Shown here: piece after piece, positions 1 to 7,827 of the stretch
Position numbering within the stretch: the first letter of the stretch is position 1
Layout of the letters: each line of letters starts with the position of its first letter
NCBI GenBank assembly: GCA_001871905.1
Contig: MNUG01000029.1
Coordinates: 1-64,000, forward strand
Length of the DNA: 64,000 bases
Direction: 5' to 3'
From: Alphaproteobacteria bacterium CG1_02_46_17
Lineage (GTDB): Bacteria; Pseudomonadota; Alphaproteobacteria; Micavibrionales; Micavibrionaceae
Program-made: the position numbers and the translations under genes
The notes under the pieces: model-generated
Told to the model about the DNA's origin: nothing
Seen by the model: the letters and a program-made list of their open reading frames with translations, nothing else
Database searches by the model: none

Positions 1-880
1 CCGTTATACTGGCATCGTTATTCGTGTCATAAACCGCAAGCGCTGCAAATCCGTTCCCGAAATCAACACTGTTTCCAAACAGTTCGCCATTATCGCTGAT
101 AAATCCGTCACTGTTCTTATCAATTGCCAACAGCCCGTCACCACCCGAAATCCATCCCGATGCTTCGCGGAATCCGTCCTGATCGATGTCCCAGTACACC
201 GCATCCGTCCCCGTCAACGACGCCAGCTCAATTCCGTTCCCGTCCAAATCCAATACCAGTGGCGAACCTCGCGTGAAGGAGATTGAAAACATGCCATCAA
301 CTTGTATAATAAAATCTGTACTGCCCGTTATATCTTCCTTAAGAAAAAACTCTGGATTATAGATGAGAGGAACACTAGTAGGAGATGTAGAATCAAAAAT
401 AGACCCATAAGTCTTGTGCGGTTCACCATACACTTCCATAATGCTATTTTCCGCAGCTTGAGTAGCCGCCTCTTCAATCCCCCACTCTTCCGGAGAGTAT
501 GTGTTGTTAATTATATTATCCGCATGTATTAATTCATGAGAGAGTACCCTCTCAAGAGAATATTTATGTTCATTGCCACTAATATCCTCGAAACTCTTTT
601 CAAGGAGAACACTCTCTGTAATTTCAATATATATGACATGAACATCGTCCTCCATCACATGGTACGTTTCTGCGTAATCACTGTCCCCTGGAGTAGGCAC
701 GGAAAGAGTTGTTACAATTTTAATTTTTAATTCTATATCGCTATCATAGACATTCTTGGCTGCACTTTTTATTTCTTTTGATTTTATGACAAGATTAACA
801 AAAGACCCCCAAACTTCACCCTGACTAACAGAAGTAACTAGTGGATCTATTGATACTGAATTCACGGTCATATTTCCCAT
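1..880 (-). CDS. RTX-like calcium-binding protein with HExxH motif (3' end outside window)
   Basis: This frame is open from an ATG at 880 to the window edge (293 codons, no stop), with AAGGAG nine bases upstream of the start. Residues 115-119 read HELIH, the HExxH signature of zinc metallopeptidases, and a nearby segment WGIEEAATQAAEN could supply a third zinc-ligand Glu. From about residue 205 the protein changes to PLVLDLDGNGIEL, WDIDQDGF, GDGLLAIDKNSDG and NGELFGN, the Asp/Gly calcium-loop pattern found in large RTX/haemolysin-like secreted proteins. No N-terminal signal peptide is visible, which fits type I secretion by a C-terminal signal that would lie outside the window. A secreted metalloprotease or toxin is an inference. 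The calcium-loop family assignment is firm, the peptidase call less so. Confidence 0.75.
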   Translation of the reverse strand, partial: MGNMTVNSVSIDPLVTSVSQGEVWGSFVNLVIKSKEIKSAAKNVYDSDIELKIKIVTTLSVPTPGDSDYAETYHVMEDDVHVIYIEITESVLLEKSFEDISGNEHKYSLERVLSHELIHADNIINNTYSPEEWGIEEAATQAAENSIMEVYGEPHKTYGSIFDSTSPTSVPLIYNPEFFLKEDITGSTDFIIQVDGMFSISFTRGSPLVLDLDGNGIELASLTGTDAVYWDIDQDGFREASGWISGGDGLLAIDKNSDGFISDNGELFGNSVDFGNGFAALAVYDTNNDASIT

Positions 881-909
881 AGCATACTACTCCTTACCAA
901 GAATGTTGA

Positions 910-1099
910 TTAAATTTGAAATTGTTGGATAAGAGCATCATTGGCTAAAGTCTCCCAGACTTCCCGAATGATCTCGATCTGCTGGGGACCTGTTATTTTG
1001 TCATCCAAAATACGGGTTTTGGTTCCCAAACCCTCAGGGGTCAGCTCCCGCGTGGTAAAGAGAAGATGTCCTAGTAAAATAACTAAGTAGTAATCTCAC
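910..1099 (-). pseudogene. Gene remnant, C-terminal fragment of unknown protein
   Basis: Reading the minus strand, an open frame with coding-like composition ends at a TAA at 912-910, 30 bases before the RTX-like gene starts. It decodes to a peptide containing [31 protein letters not shown] and ending ALIQQFQI. Going upstream it meets a stop near 1106, and no ATG, GTG or TTG lies in between. It therefore looks like the tail of a gene that lost its front end. I do not recognise the family. A chance open frame is the alternative. Confidence 0.35.
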
Positions 1100-1397
1100 T
1101 GCCATGAGAAATCGGGCGTCCCCGCCCTTCGGTCGGTCAGGCTCTATTCGCTAAGGCCGCGCTTTGCGCAGCCTAACCTCTGCCCCCAAACCCCCGCCCT
1201 CGACCGGGAGCAGGGTTGCAGGTAATTTAATCCCCTGCAAGCCCAGCCCCTTAAGGTATTTGAAGATATAAGCGTCAAGGGTAAAGGCTTCGCCCTTTTC
1301 CCCTTCCCGTGTCCTCGGCTTCGCCTGCGGTCCGCGCCAGTCAGGGGAAAAGCCCTTGACTCTTGAAAAGATATTTTGTTTGCGCTATTAATAATCC
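1100..1397. other. GC-rich non-coding block with inverted repeat
   Basis: About 300 bases without a convincing gene. Open frames here have low-complexity, Arg/Gly/Cys-rich translations that look like non-coding sequence. The block contains tandem GC-rich motifs and an interrupted inverted repeat: 1344-1360 is the reverse complement of 1274-1281 plus 1296-1303, with about 14 extra bases on the left arm. The block ends just before the start of the spike-like gene, so it may be its leader or promoter region, or a repeat element carried with the island. Confidence 0.5.
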
Positions 1398-2951
1398 ATG
1401 ACCACATGGATTAAATTTTTCTGCGTTGCCGTTGCCGTAGCTATCAGCCCGGTGACAGTGTTTGCAGCGATATCTATTCCTTTTACAGTTAACCTCTCTG
1501 AGGCGGTAACAGTAGACACCGCAGGTGGAACACCGAGGATTGCTGTTGATGTCGGTGGAGTCACACGCTATGCCACTTATACATCAGGCACTGGCACATC
1601 TTCCCTGATCTTTACCTATGACGCGGCCATAGGTGATGTTGATTTAGATGGGGTCGCTTTATCGTCACCGATAGACCTCAATGGTGGAACTATCACAGAT
1701 ACAGCGGGCAATGGTGCGACGCTAACATTCACTCCTCCCAATACAACCAATGTCAGGGTAAATTATCCATCCTTAGGAATGGATTTTATCGCTGATGCCG
1801 ATGGCAGATATACGCTCAACGGGGCAGTCTATAACGACCTCCCCTCATTCCTCACCGCTACAGGTGGGACATTTTCCCGCGCGAGCATCGGAACCTATTA
1901 CGATGCTGCTGGGGTTTTACAAACCGCCGCATCAGGCGTACCTCGTTTTGACCATGACCCCGTCACCAATGCCGCAAAGGGGATTTTGATTGAAGAGGCG
2001 AGGACGAATGAAATAGTGAACTCAACAGATTTGAAGTCCCCCCTTTGGCTAGGCTACTGTGGCAACTGGCTCACAACTTATGTGCCGGATCCAGCTGGAG
2101 GGAATAATGCCGTCCAAATCCCAGCAGATTCAGATGGCTGCAGTTTCAACGTTAGCGGCCTTTATAAATGCACAACTCAGTTTTGCAATGGGAGCAATTT
2201 TCCAGCTGGGACATATACTGTTTCTGTGTGGGGAAGAACAGTTAGCGGAACACTAAATATTGGCATTACTACGGATGATACTAGTTACAGTCCTCAATGT
2301 ACTTTGACCACAACATGGAAGAGGTGTTTCGCGACAGTTACTAAAGCAGCGACAGACGCACTCTATGGCCCACGCATGTTTCAGGTTGTAGAAGGTGCCG
2401 CAAATAATCAAGCCTATGAACTATTCGGGCCGCAAGTTGAACAGGGTTCATTCCCTACGTCTTATATTCCGACGACCACGGCGGCGGTGACAAGAGCGGC
2501 GGATGTGCTGACGATGCCGACGGGCAGTTGGTATAACCAATCCGCTGGCACAGGCGTCGGAACACAGTCACATCAAAGCAATGCGGGGACGGGCTTTCCC
2601 ATGTTGTGGAGGTTTGACGACACAACTAATAATAACCGATGGAACGCATACCATCGTCAAAGTGACAGCCATGTGGGGTTTGATGGAGTTACCGCTGGGT
2701 TCGGCCAAGGGAGTAATAATTTTGCCTCTACATCCACCGCCACGACGTCGATTGCGGGACGTAATGCCCTTAATAATATGCGCGCAGCCAAGGATGGGGT
2801 GCTTGGCCCGCTTGATACCACTTGGACACCGCCCACAGTGACGCAATTTGTTGGCGGTTTACAAGGACAACAGGCCAATAAGTGGATGCAAAAGTTTAAA
2901 TATTACCCTTTAGCCCTCTCTGATACCCAACTACAACTCCTGACGCAGTAG
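1398..2951 (+). CDS. Secreted Ig-like / phage-spike-like protein
   Basis: 517 aa. The N-terminus is a typical Sec signal peptide (TWIKFF, then a hydrophobic stretch ending VTVFAA). Residues about 25-115 resemble bacterial Ig-like repeats (FTVNLSEAVTVDTAGG, TDTAGNGATLTFTPP). The rest matches the pattern of phage head-spike/tail-fibre proteins: FSRASIGTYYDAAGVLQTAA, PRFDHDPVT, GILIEEARTNEI, and a closing YYPLALSDTQLQLLT typical of the C-terminus of LamG-like fibre domains. The gene therefore looks complete. No strong ribosome binding site is visible. It is probably an exported carbohydrate-binding surface protein with a fibre module of phage origin; no other phage structural gene lies nearby. 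Confidence 0.7.
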   Translation: MTTWIKFFCVAVAVAISPVTVFAAISIPFTVNLSEAVTVDTAGGTPRIAVDVGGVTRYATYTSGTGTSSLIFTYDAAIGDVDLDGVALSSPIDLNGGTITDTAGNGATLTFTPPNTTNVRVNYPSLGMDFIADADGRYTLNGAVYNDLPSFLTATGGTFSRASIGTYYDAAGVLQTAASGVPRFDHDPVTNAAKGILIEEARTNEIVNSTDLKSPLWLGYCGNWLTTYVPDPAGGNNAVQIPADSDGCSFNVSGLYKCTTQFCNGSNFPAGTYTVSVWGRTVSGTLNIGITTDDTSYSPQCTLTTTWKRCFATVTKAATDALYGPRMFQVVEGAANNQAYELFGPQVEQGSFPTSYIPTTTAAVTRAADVLTMPTGSWYNQSAGTGVGTQSHQSNAGTGFPMLWRFDDTTNNNRWNAYHRQSDSHVGFDGVTAGFGQGSNNFASTSTATTSIAGRNALNNMRAAKDGVLGPLDTTWTPPTVTQFVGGLQGQQANKWMQKFKYYPLALSDTQLQLLTQ

Positions 2952-3973
2952 GCGTCTCATATGCACGGGTCTCGACCCAGGACCAGAAGCTCCATCTGCA
3001 GCACGACGCCTTGAAGGCGGCGGGCTGCTTGACCATCTTTGAAGACCAGACCAGCGGCACGCGGGCAAAGCGGCCAGGCCTAGACAAGGTCTTGGCCAAG
3101 CTCGGCCCGGGGGTCGTTCTGGTGGTGTGGCGACTGGACCGGCTCGGCCGGTCCCTGTCGCACCTGGTTGAAGTCTTGAAGGTCATCGAAGCCAAGGGCG
3201 CGGGCTTCGTGTCCCTGAGCGAGTCCATCGACACGACGAGTGCCGGCGGTCGCCTGGTCTTCCACATGATGGCGGCCCTAGCTAGAGGAAAATATGCAAT
3301 CGAGCATATTATGCCTAGAAAATGGCTAGCTCATTGGCCCTTGCCATCAAATATTGAAGATGGTGAGAGAGATAGAACCATTCATACTTTAGGAAATTTG
3401 ACTCTTCTTACAGGTAAATTAAATTCCAAAGTCTCAAACGGCCCGTGGCTGGGAAGCGAAGGGAAAAGAAGCGGCCTTGAGGCACATGATGTACTTATGC
3501 TCAACCGCGAACTGTTGAAGGGAGCAGATAATGAATGGACGGATCAAGCTATTCGCGAAAGAACTCTTGAATTAGCAAATACCATTACTCAAATTTGGCC
3601 AGTGCCGCCTAACCACAAATCTGGTTTCACTACTGATAAGCCTATCAAGCGCAAGAAAATCCAATTACCTGATCTTATAAATGGAGGTTTATTAGTCCCT
3701 GGTATGCCACTCTTTCCAAGAATAGGAAAGTATAGCGACAAAGTTGCTACTTTATTGCCTGAAGGGCAAATCGAGATTAATGGAACAGTTTTCGATAGCC
3801 CCTCATCGGCTGCTTACAATATTACTGGCAAAGGTACAAATGGTTGGTGGTTTTTTCTAACCGATCAATCATCTAAGACATCTCTGAGAAATATTCGACG
3901 CAGCTATATCGATAATATGTCCGTCGATGTAGAAGAAGATGATGAGTTAGATGACGACGAAGATGATGAATAG
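2948..3973 (+). pseudogene. Chimera: serine resolvase fragment fused to GmrSD/DUF1524 C-terminal half
   Basis: The frame decodes from about 2948 as VGVSYARVSTQDQ, the N-terminal catalytic motif of Tn3-type resolvases (catalytic Ser in ARVS), and continues through VVWRLDRLGRSLSHL to MMAALA. There is no start codon before the motif; the first candidate is a TTG at 3011. At about 3281-3290 the protein switches to YAIEHIMPRKW and IHTLGNLTLLTGKLNSK, the DUF1524 HNH-like nuclease pattern of GmrSD-family type IV restriction enzymes. It ends with a GTVFDSPSSAAYNITGK...NGWWFF module like RAMA/DUF4357 and an acidic tail. The DUF262 half is missing. Base composition drops sharply in GC at the junction. 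Both halves are probably inactive remnants joined by deletion, though the frame from 3011 (320 aa) is intact. Confidence 0.75.
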
Positions 3974-3980
3974 AGTTACT

Positions 3981-4262
3981 CTATCCGATTTCGCCGACGG
4001 CTATAATGACTTTGATTTTATCGTCTTCGGTCCATTCTTCCACGATGTCCAAAAACTTTTCACAGGTACATTGGCTGCTTGATAGGGCTTTGAATAGGTC
4101 GCAATCTATCCCCTCCCCATCTATAAATTGGATTTCAAATTCTTCGACAGGTTCGCCATAGCGGTTCAAGAGTTTGGATGATTTTTCCTGATAGTCTTCT
4201 GCGCTCTCGAAATAGAAACCATTGGCAGAGATGTCATAGGGTTGGGCAAAAAGTGTTGTCAT
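3981..4262 (-). pseudogene. ardA: ArdA antirestriction protein, C-terminally truncated
   Basis: 93 aa from an ATG at 4262 with GAGGA eight bases upstream; a longer upstream extension has no family resemblance. The sequence YDISANGFYFESAEDYQEK followed by YGEPVEEFEIQFIDGEG is the N-terminal domain of ArdA, the DNA-mimic protein that blocks type I restriction enzymes and is carried by plasmids and integrative elements. Family members run to roughly 165-180 residues, so this one stops after the first half, just past IIAVGEIG. The convergent restriction-enzyme chimera ends eight bases away, so the same rearrangement may have cut both. Function is doubtful. Confidence 0.75.
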
Positions 4263-4442
4263 CTTAAATATCCTCGTTAACGGGTTGCATATGAACCCTT
4301 GCCTTCCGGCGAGGATGGGGTGAGCAAGTGCCATAGGGCAGATTAATCCGAGGGGGATCACCCGTTTTGTACAGGGTTTGCGAAGGAAAAACGGGGATAC
4401 GGTTTGATCTGTTTATCAAAGACCCTTGCACGCGTTAGGGGC

Positions 4443-4461
4443 AAAGCCCATACAGGGCTTT
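4443..4461 (+). terminator. Hairpin with T-run
   Basis: AAAGCCC (4443-4449) pairs with GGGCTTT (4455-4461) around a five-base loop and runs into TTC on the plus strand. It lies just beyond the 3' end of the minus-strand tRNA-Leu, where its T-run is less ideal, so its direction is uncertain. Confidence 0.35.
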
Positions 4462-4494
4462 TTCAAATTCTTGTTTTTGGAAATTTTTTGAATA

Positions 4495-4579
4495 TGGTGC
4501 CCCTGGTCGGACTCGAACCAACACATCTTTCGATACCGCATTTTGAGTGCGGCGCGTCTACCAATTTCACCACAGGGGC
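4495..4579 (-). tRNA. tRNA-Leu(CAA)
   Basis: On the minus strand the 85-base sequence folds as a class II tRNA. The acceptor stem GCCCCTG pairs with CAGGGGC, followed by A and an encoded CCA. The D-arm carries TTGGTAGACGCG. The anticodon stem CCGCA/TGCGG encloses CTCAAAA, giving anticodon CAA. The T-arm reads GGTTCGAGTCC. It sits 30 bases beyond the 3' end of the recombinase gene and appears intact. A second, truncated tRNA-Leu(CAA) with a different acceptor stem lies on the other side of the recombinase, so this copy probably replaces it. Confidence 0.92.
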
Positions 4580-4608
4580 AGCAGGCGCACTTTATAACAG
4601 TCTTGATT

Positions 4609-5889
4609 TTATATTTCAAGCTCTGATTTATCGGTTTTTTTAGGTTTTTTAACCGATTTCCGGACGTTAATCGCAGAGGTATCCAACGTATTCTTGAGAT
4701 GGGCCGCATAGTACTTCTCGATCATCTCAACGCTGGTACGGCAATTCTTGGCAATTTGGTAAATATCCGCCCCCTCCATCAATCGCAAACAAATATAGGT
4801 GTGGCGCAAACTATAGGCAGTCCGGACATTCCCGTCCCGATCAAACTTCATATTAAGCTCATCCAGAACAGAATTGAGCAAATCTCGGGGAGTCCCACCA
4901 AAGATTTTATCTGTAGGTTTGGCTTTATGCCGATCCATCATGCGCTGGAAGGGCAAAACCGCACCAGCCATGCTTTTACAATACCCTACGCCGCGCTTAC
5001 CGCGCACTTCGATTTCAAGGATACGTTCGTCCAAGTTCGGGTCATTCACGATTGTGACGTCCCGATATTCCAGCCGTCCGGCTTCATCAGGTCTTAGGCC
5101 AGTATTGGCCATGAATAGAACATAGTCGTGTAAATCCTCACAAACACCGCGCCAACGCTCTTTCTTCGGATTTTTGGCCCGCTCGCGCGTGGCCTCATAT
5201 AGCATTTTATATTCATCCGGAGAGAACCACGCCCGATGCGTGACTTTACCGGAAGTTTTGTAAGGAGGAGAAATATCCGGAACAGCCTCAATCCAGCCGT
5301 AACGATGAGCTGTCTTGAGGATCAGACGGAGTGTGACTGTATCATGATGAAGAGCACTACGTGACGGAGGTTTTCCGGTAGAGGAATTTGTCCGGCGTGA
5401 AACGCGGTATTCCTGAACAAGTCCAGCATTAATCTCGCTCAAAGCCTTGTCTCGAAAGAAAGGTAGAAGATGGACGCGAATACGCATTTCATGGGATTTC
5501 ACGTATTCTTCATTGCGCTGGCCTTCTGTAATTACCTCATATTCGGCCAGAAATTTTTCACAAGCTTGACGAAATGTTGGCCCCTTTGGGGTAACTCTTT
5601 TTTGTTTTTGGGGCTCACGACGAATGGGCATATCGGAATGCACATCATCCTCAAAAGTCGTCGCCAAATGTCGAGAGAGAAGCCGTGTACGACGTATCCG
5701 GCTAGCTTCGACGTATCGCTCCAGATACCATTCCTTCGCATATTCTTTGGCAAGAACGATGTTCTCTTCTTTGGTGGTGGCACGATGATTACGCCCGTTT
5801 AAGTACGTTGAACATTGCCAAAAGCGACTGTTCTCACGTCGATAAACGTGCAGTTTTCCATCCATCAAATCATGCGTTTCCATCGGCAT
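4609..5889 (-). CDS. Tyrosine recombinase / integrase
   Basis: About 426 aa from the ATG at 5889; an open extension reaches 5943 but adds an unlikely Cys-rich leader. The C-terminal catalytic domain shows the phage integrase residues: Arg in NTGLRPDEAGRLEY, His-x-x-Arg in SLRHTYICLRL, and the nucleophilic Tyr in MIEKYYAAH. A SAM-like DNA-binding region precedes it (FRQACEKFLAEY, HEMRIRVHLLPFF). It catalyses site-specific insertion or excision of the element. Its position between an intact and a half tRNA-Leu points to that tRNA as the target. No excisionase gene is recognisable nearby. Confidence 0.88.
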   Translation of the reverse strand: MPMETHDLMDGKLHVYRRENSRFWQCSTYLNGRNHRATTKEENIVLAKEYAKEWYLERYVEASRIRRTRLLSRHLATTFEDDVHSDMPIRREPQKQKRVTPKGPTFRQACEKFLAEYEVITEGQRNEEYVKSHEMRIRVHLLPFFRDKALSEINAGLVQEYRVSRRTNSSTGKPPSRSALHHDTVTLRLILKTAHRYGWIEAVPDISPPYKTSGKVTHRAWFSPDEYKMLYEATRERAKNPKKERWRGVCEDLHDYVLFMANTGLRPDEAGRLEYRDVTIVNDPNLDERILEIEVRGKRGVGYCKSMAGAVLPFQRMMDRHKAKPTDKIFGGTPRDLLNSVLDELNMKFDRDGNVRTAYSLRHTYICLRLMEGADIYQIAKNCRTSVEMIEKYYAAHLKNTLDTSAINVRKSVKKPKKTDKSELEI

Positions 5890-6007
5890 TCTCAGACCTG
5901 TCTGCAATCCAAAATGTGTAAGACATGTGTAAGAATAGCACACAAAGGTTAATATGCTTAACCTGTTGATTTATAACGATTTTTTGAGATAAAAATTATA
6001 GGGATGT

Positions 6008-6048
6008 GATTTTGAGTCTAGCGCGTCTACCAATTCCACCACACCCGC
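6008..6048 (-). pseudogene. 5' half of a tRNA-Leu(CAA), probable attachment-site remnant
   Basis: On the minus strand, GCGGGTGTGG, then AATTGGTAGACGCGC and TAGACTCAAAATC form the acceptor 5' strand, D-arm and anticodon arm with CAA of a leucine tRNA. After AAAATC the sequence departs from any tRNA and no 3' half follows. The core AATTGGTAGACGCGC and ACTCAAAAT are shared with the intact tRNA at 4495-4579, but the acceptor stems differ. This is best explained as the host tRNA gene cut in its anticodon arm by integration of the neighbouring element. Confidence 0.7.
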
Positions 6049-6216
6049 ACTTAAAAATATATCAGTCGGTAAACAGACCGATCTTATAACTGGCCTCACA
6101 CACAATTTCAAGCCCGAATTTTGAAACAATATAGATTTCCTGATGCCACAGCAAAAATAACATCAAAAGACTGGAATCATTGATATTTTGGCCTATAATG
6201 ACACCAACAACCCCAT

Positions 6217-6762
6217 ATGAGGCGCATCGTGACCACATATCTTTTACGTCTATTTTCCCTCCTCCCCCCACGACTGGTTGCGATATTCATTGCAGGAATA
6301 TCTGTCCTGTCCTTGGCTGCCGCCTTTATTTCCCAATTTGGCTTTGGTTTGAAACCATGTGACTTGTGCCTGATCCAACGGGTTCCGTTTGCTCTCAATG
6401 CAGGATTAGGCTTGATCGGTATGGCCTGTCTGGGATGGACACGAACAGTAATCGGACTGTCCGGACTTTTTTTTCTGATCAATTCCGGAGTTGCCTTTTA
6501 TCATTCCGGCGTCGAAAGACACTGGTGGAAGGGTTTTTCAGGATGTTCTACACCCGATATGTCCGGCTCAATCGAAGATTTAATGGCCAGAATTCAATCT
6601 ACAGATGTCACAAGATGTGATGAAATCCCATGGGATCTGTTCGGTCTGTCCATGGCCAACTATAATGTGATGATGTGCCTAGGGCTTGGTGTTGCCTGCT
6701 TTATATACCTCTACAGCACCAGAGATAAAAAGCTTCAGGAAGATACCATTACTGGTCAATAA
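6217..6762 (+). CDS. dsbB: Disulfide bond formation protein B
   Basis: 181 aa inner-membrane protein with about four hydrophobic segments. The first periplasmic Cys pair is CDLC (residues 48 and 51) in the family pattern PCDLCLIQR. The second pair is C110 (FSGCSTPD) and C134 (TRCDEIPWDLFGLSMANYN, the family's C-terminal signature). DsbB reoxidises DsbA and passes electrons to quinone. It lies directly after the tRNA remnant, so it marks the return to core genome. Its stop overlaps the convergent HNH gene by a few bases. Confidence 0.9.
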   Translation: MRRIVTTYLLRLFSLLPPRLVAIFIAGISVLSLAAAFISQFGFGLKPCDLCLIQRVPFALNAGLGLIGMACLGWTRTVIGLSGLFFLINSGVAFYHSGVERHWWKGFSGCSTPDMSGSIEDLMARIQSTDVTRCDEIPWDLFGLSMANYNVMMCLGLGVACFIYLYSTRDKKLQEDTITGQ

Positions 6763-7423
6763 GCTCACTATCCCAGTATAGAAAATCCATCCAGCTCTGG
6801 TGCAAAAAGTTGGGCGGAAATTTCCGGCCACGATCCTGCAATTCATAAATCGATGGCTGACGCGGAGAGCGCAAAGGAATCATACCGCATTCTTCGGGTA
6901 GGTCACTTCCCTTTTGCTTGTTGCAACTCTGGCAAGATGCCACAATATTTGTCCAGCTTGTCCGCCCTCCGCGCGAACGCGGAACAACGTGATCGAAGGT
7001 CAATTCGTCCGTCCGAAAATGTCCTGCGCAATACTGGCATTGCCACGCATCACGCAAGAACACATTAAACCGCGTAAAGGCGGGAGATCGCGTCATCGGG
7101 ACATATTCTTTAAGTGCCAAGACCGAAGGTAATTTCAATTCTGTCTGGGGAGAACGAACAACACGATCATATTCTGAAACCACCACCACCGAATCTCGAA
7201 AAATGGCCTTAACAGCTTCCTGCCAAGGCCACACAGATAAAGGATAATAACTTAAAGGTCGAAAATCAGCATTCAGAATTAATGCGGGACACCTCTCGAG
7301 TGGCGTCACTGTATCAACAAAATCATCCACAAACTCATCGACAAGCCTGTCAACAAAGCTCCCGGTTGGATCGTTACGCGCGGGAACCAGACTCGGCATT
7401 ATATCGGGCGTATAATACTCCAC
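6749..7423 (-). CDS. HNH endonuclease
   Basis: About 224 aa from a GTG at 7423, chosen because GAAGGAG sits six bases upstream; a TTG at 7429 is also open. The C-terminal half holds a zinc-finger-type HNH nuclease: CQYC, FDHVVPRSRGG, TSWTNIVASCQSCNKQKGS, with paired Cys holding the fold and His in DHVVPRS as the catalytic residue. The N-terminal part (LILNADFRPLSYYPLSVWPWQEA) is the extension seen in a widespread chromosomal group of stand-alone HNH proteins whose physiological role is not settled. It is convergent with dsbB. Confidence 0.85.
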   Translation of the reverse strand: MEYYTPDIMPSLVPARNDPTGSFVDRLVDEFVDDFVDTVTPLERCPALILNADFRPLSYYPLSVWPWQEAVKAIFRDSVVVVSEYDRVVRSPQTELKLPSVLALKEYVPMTRSPAFTRFNVFLRDAWQCQYCAGHFRTDELTFDHVVPRSRGGRTSWTNIVASCQSCNKQKGSDLPEECGMIPLRSPRQPSIYELQDRGRKFPPNFLHQSWMDFLYWDSELIDQ

Positions 7424-7662
7424 AATCAACTCCTTCTTTCAGATGGCACTCCTGTTGGGCACGACACGGGAAGGGGGTGCGGGAACGTCCGCTGATTTCG
7501 GATTTTCTTATTATATCGTTCAAAGTCCTCATGATTCGGGCCTTTCACTCCATCTGATTTTATTATAAACGATACGGGCCGTACAGTGTATAAATTCGTT
7601 AAATTATATTGCCGCGGCGCAAAATCTATGAAAAATAAGATGGGTAGAAAGAAGAAAATATC

Positions 7663-7827
7663 ATGTCGTTTTTCAAGAGGCTTTTCCCTGCCCTGACTCC
7701 CCCCCTGAAAACTTTTCTATTGATTGTTGTGATTATGATAATGGCATTCCTTGCCTTTTCGACCATCATCGAGAGAAGCAAAGAAACATCCAAAGACCTG
7801 ACGATTGAGGCGACAGGATCAGGTTAA
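7663..7827 (+). CDS. Small single-pass membrane protein
   Basis: A 54-codon frame from ATG 7663 to TAA 7825-7827. The translation has a basic start (FFKRLFP), one strong transmembrane stretch (FLLIVVIMIMAFLAF) and a polar, charged tail. A purine-rich AGAAAGAAGAAA precedes the start. Its last nine bases overlap the convergent esterase gene. Length, hydrophobic pattern and ribosome binding site suggest a genuine small protein, but I recognise no family. Confidence 0.5.
   Translation: MSFFKRLFPALTPPLKTFLLIVVIMIMAFLAFSTIIERSKETSKDLTIEATGSG

Noticed and set aside
302..730. Two plus-strand open frames within the first kilobase
   Set aside because: They are antisense to the continuous minus-strand RTX-like frame, which has coding signatures and a good ribosome binding site.
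1144..1407. 87-codon minus-strand open frame
   Set aside because: Arg/Gly/Cys-rich low-complexity translation across the structured GC-rich block and no ribosome binding site; treated as non-coding.
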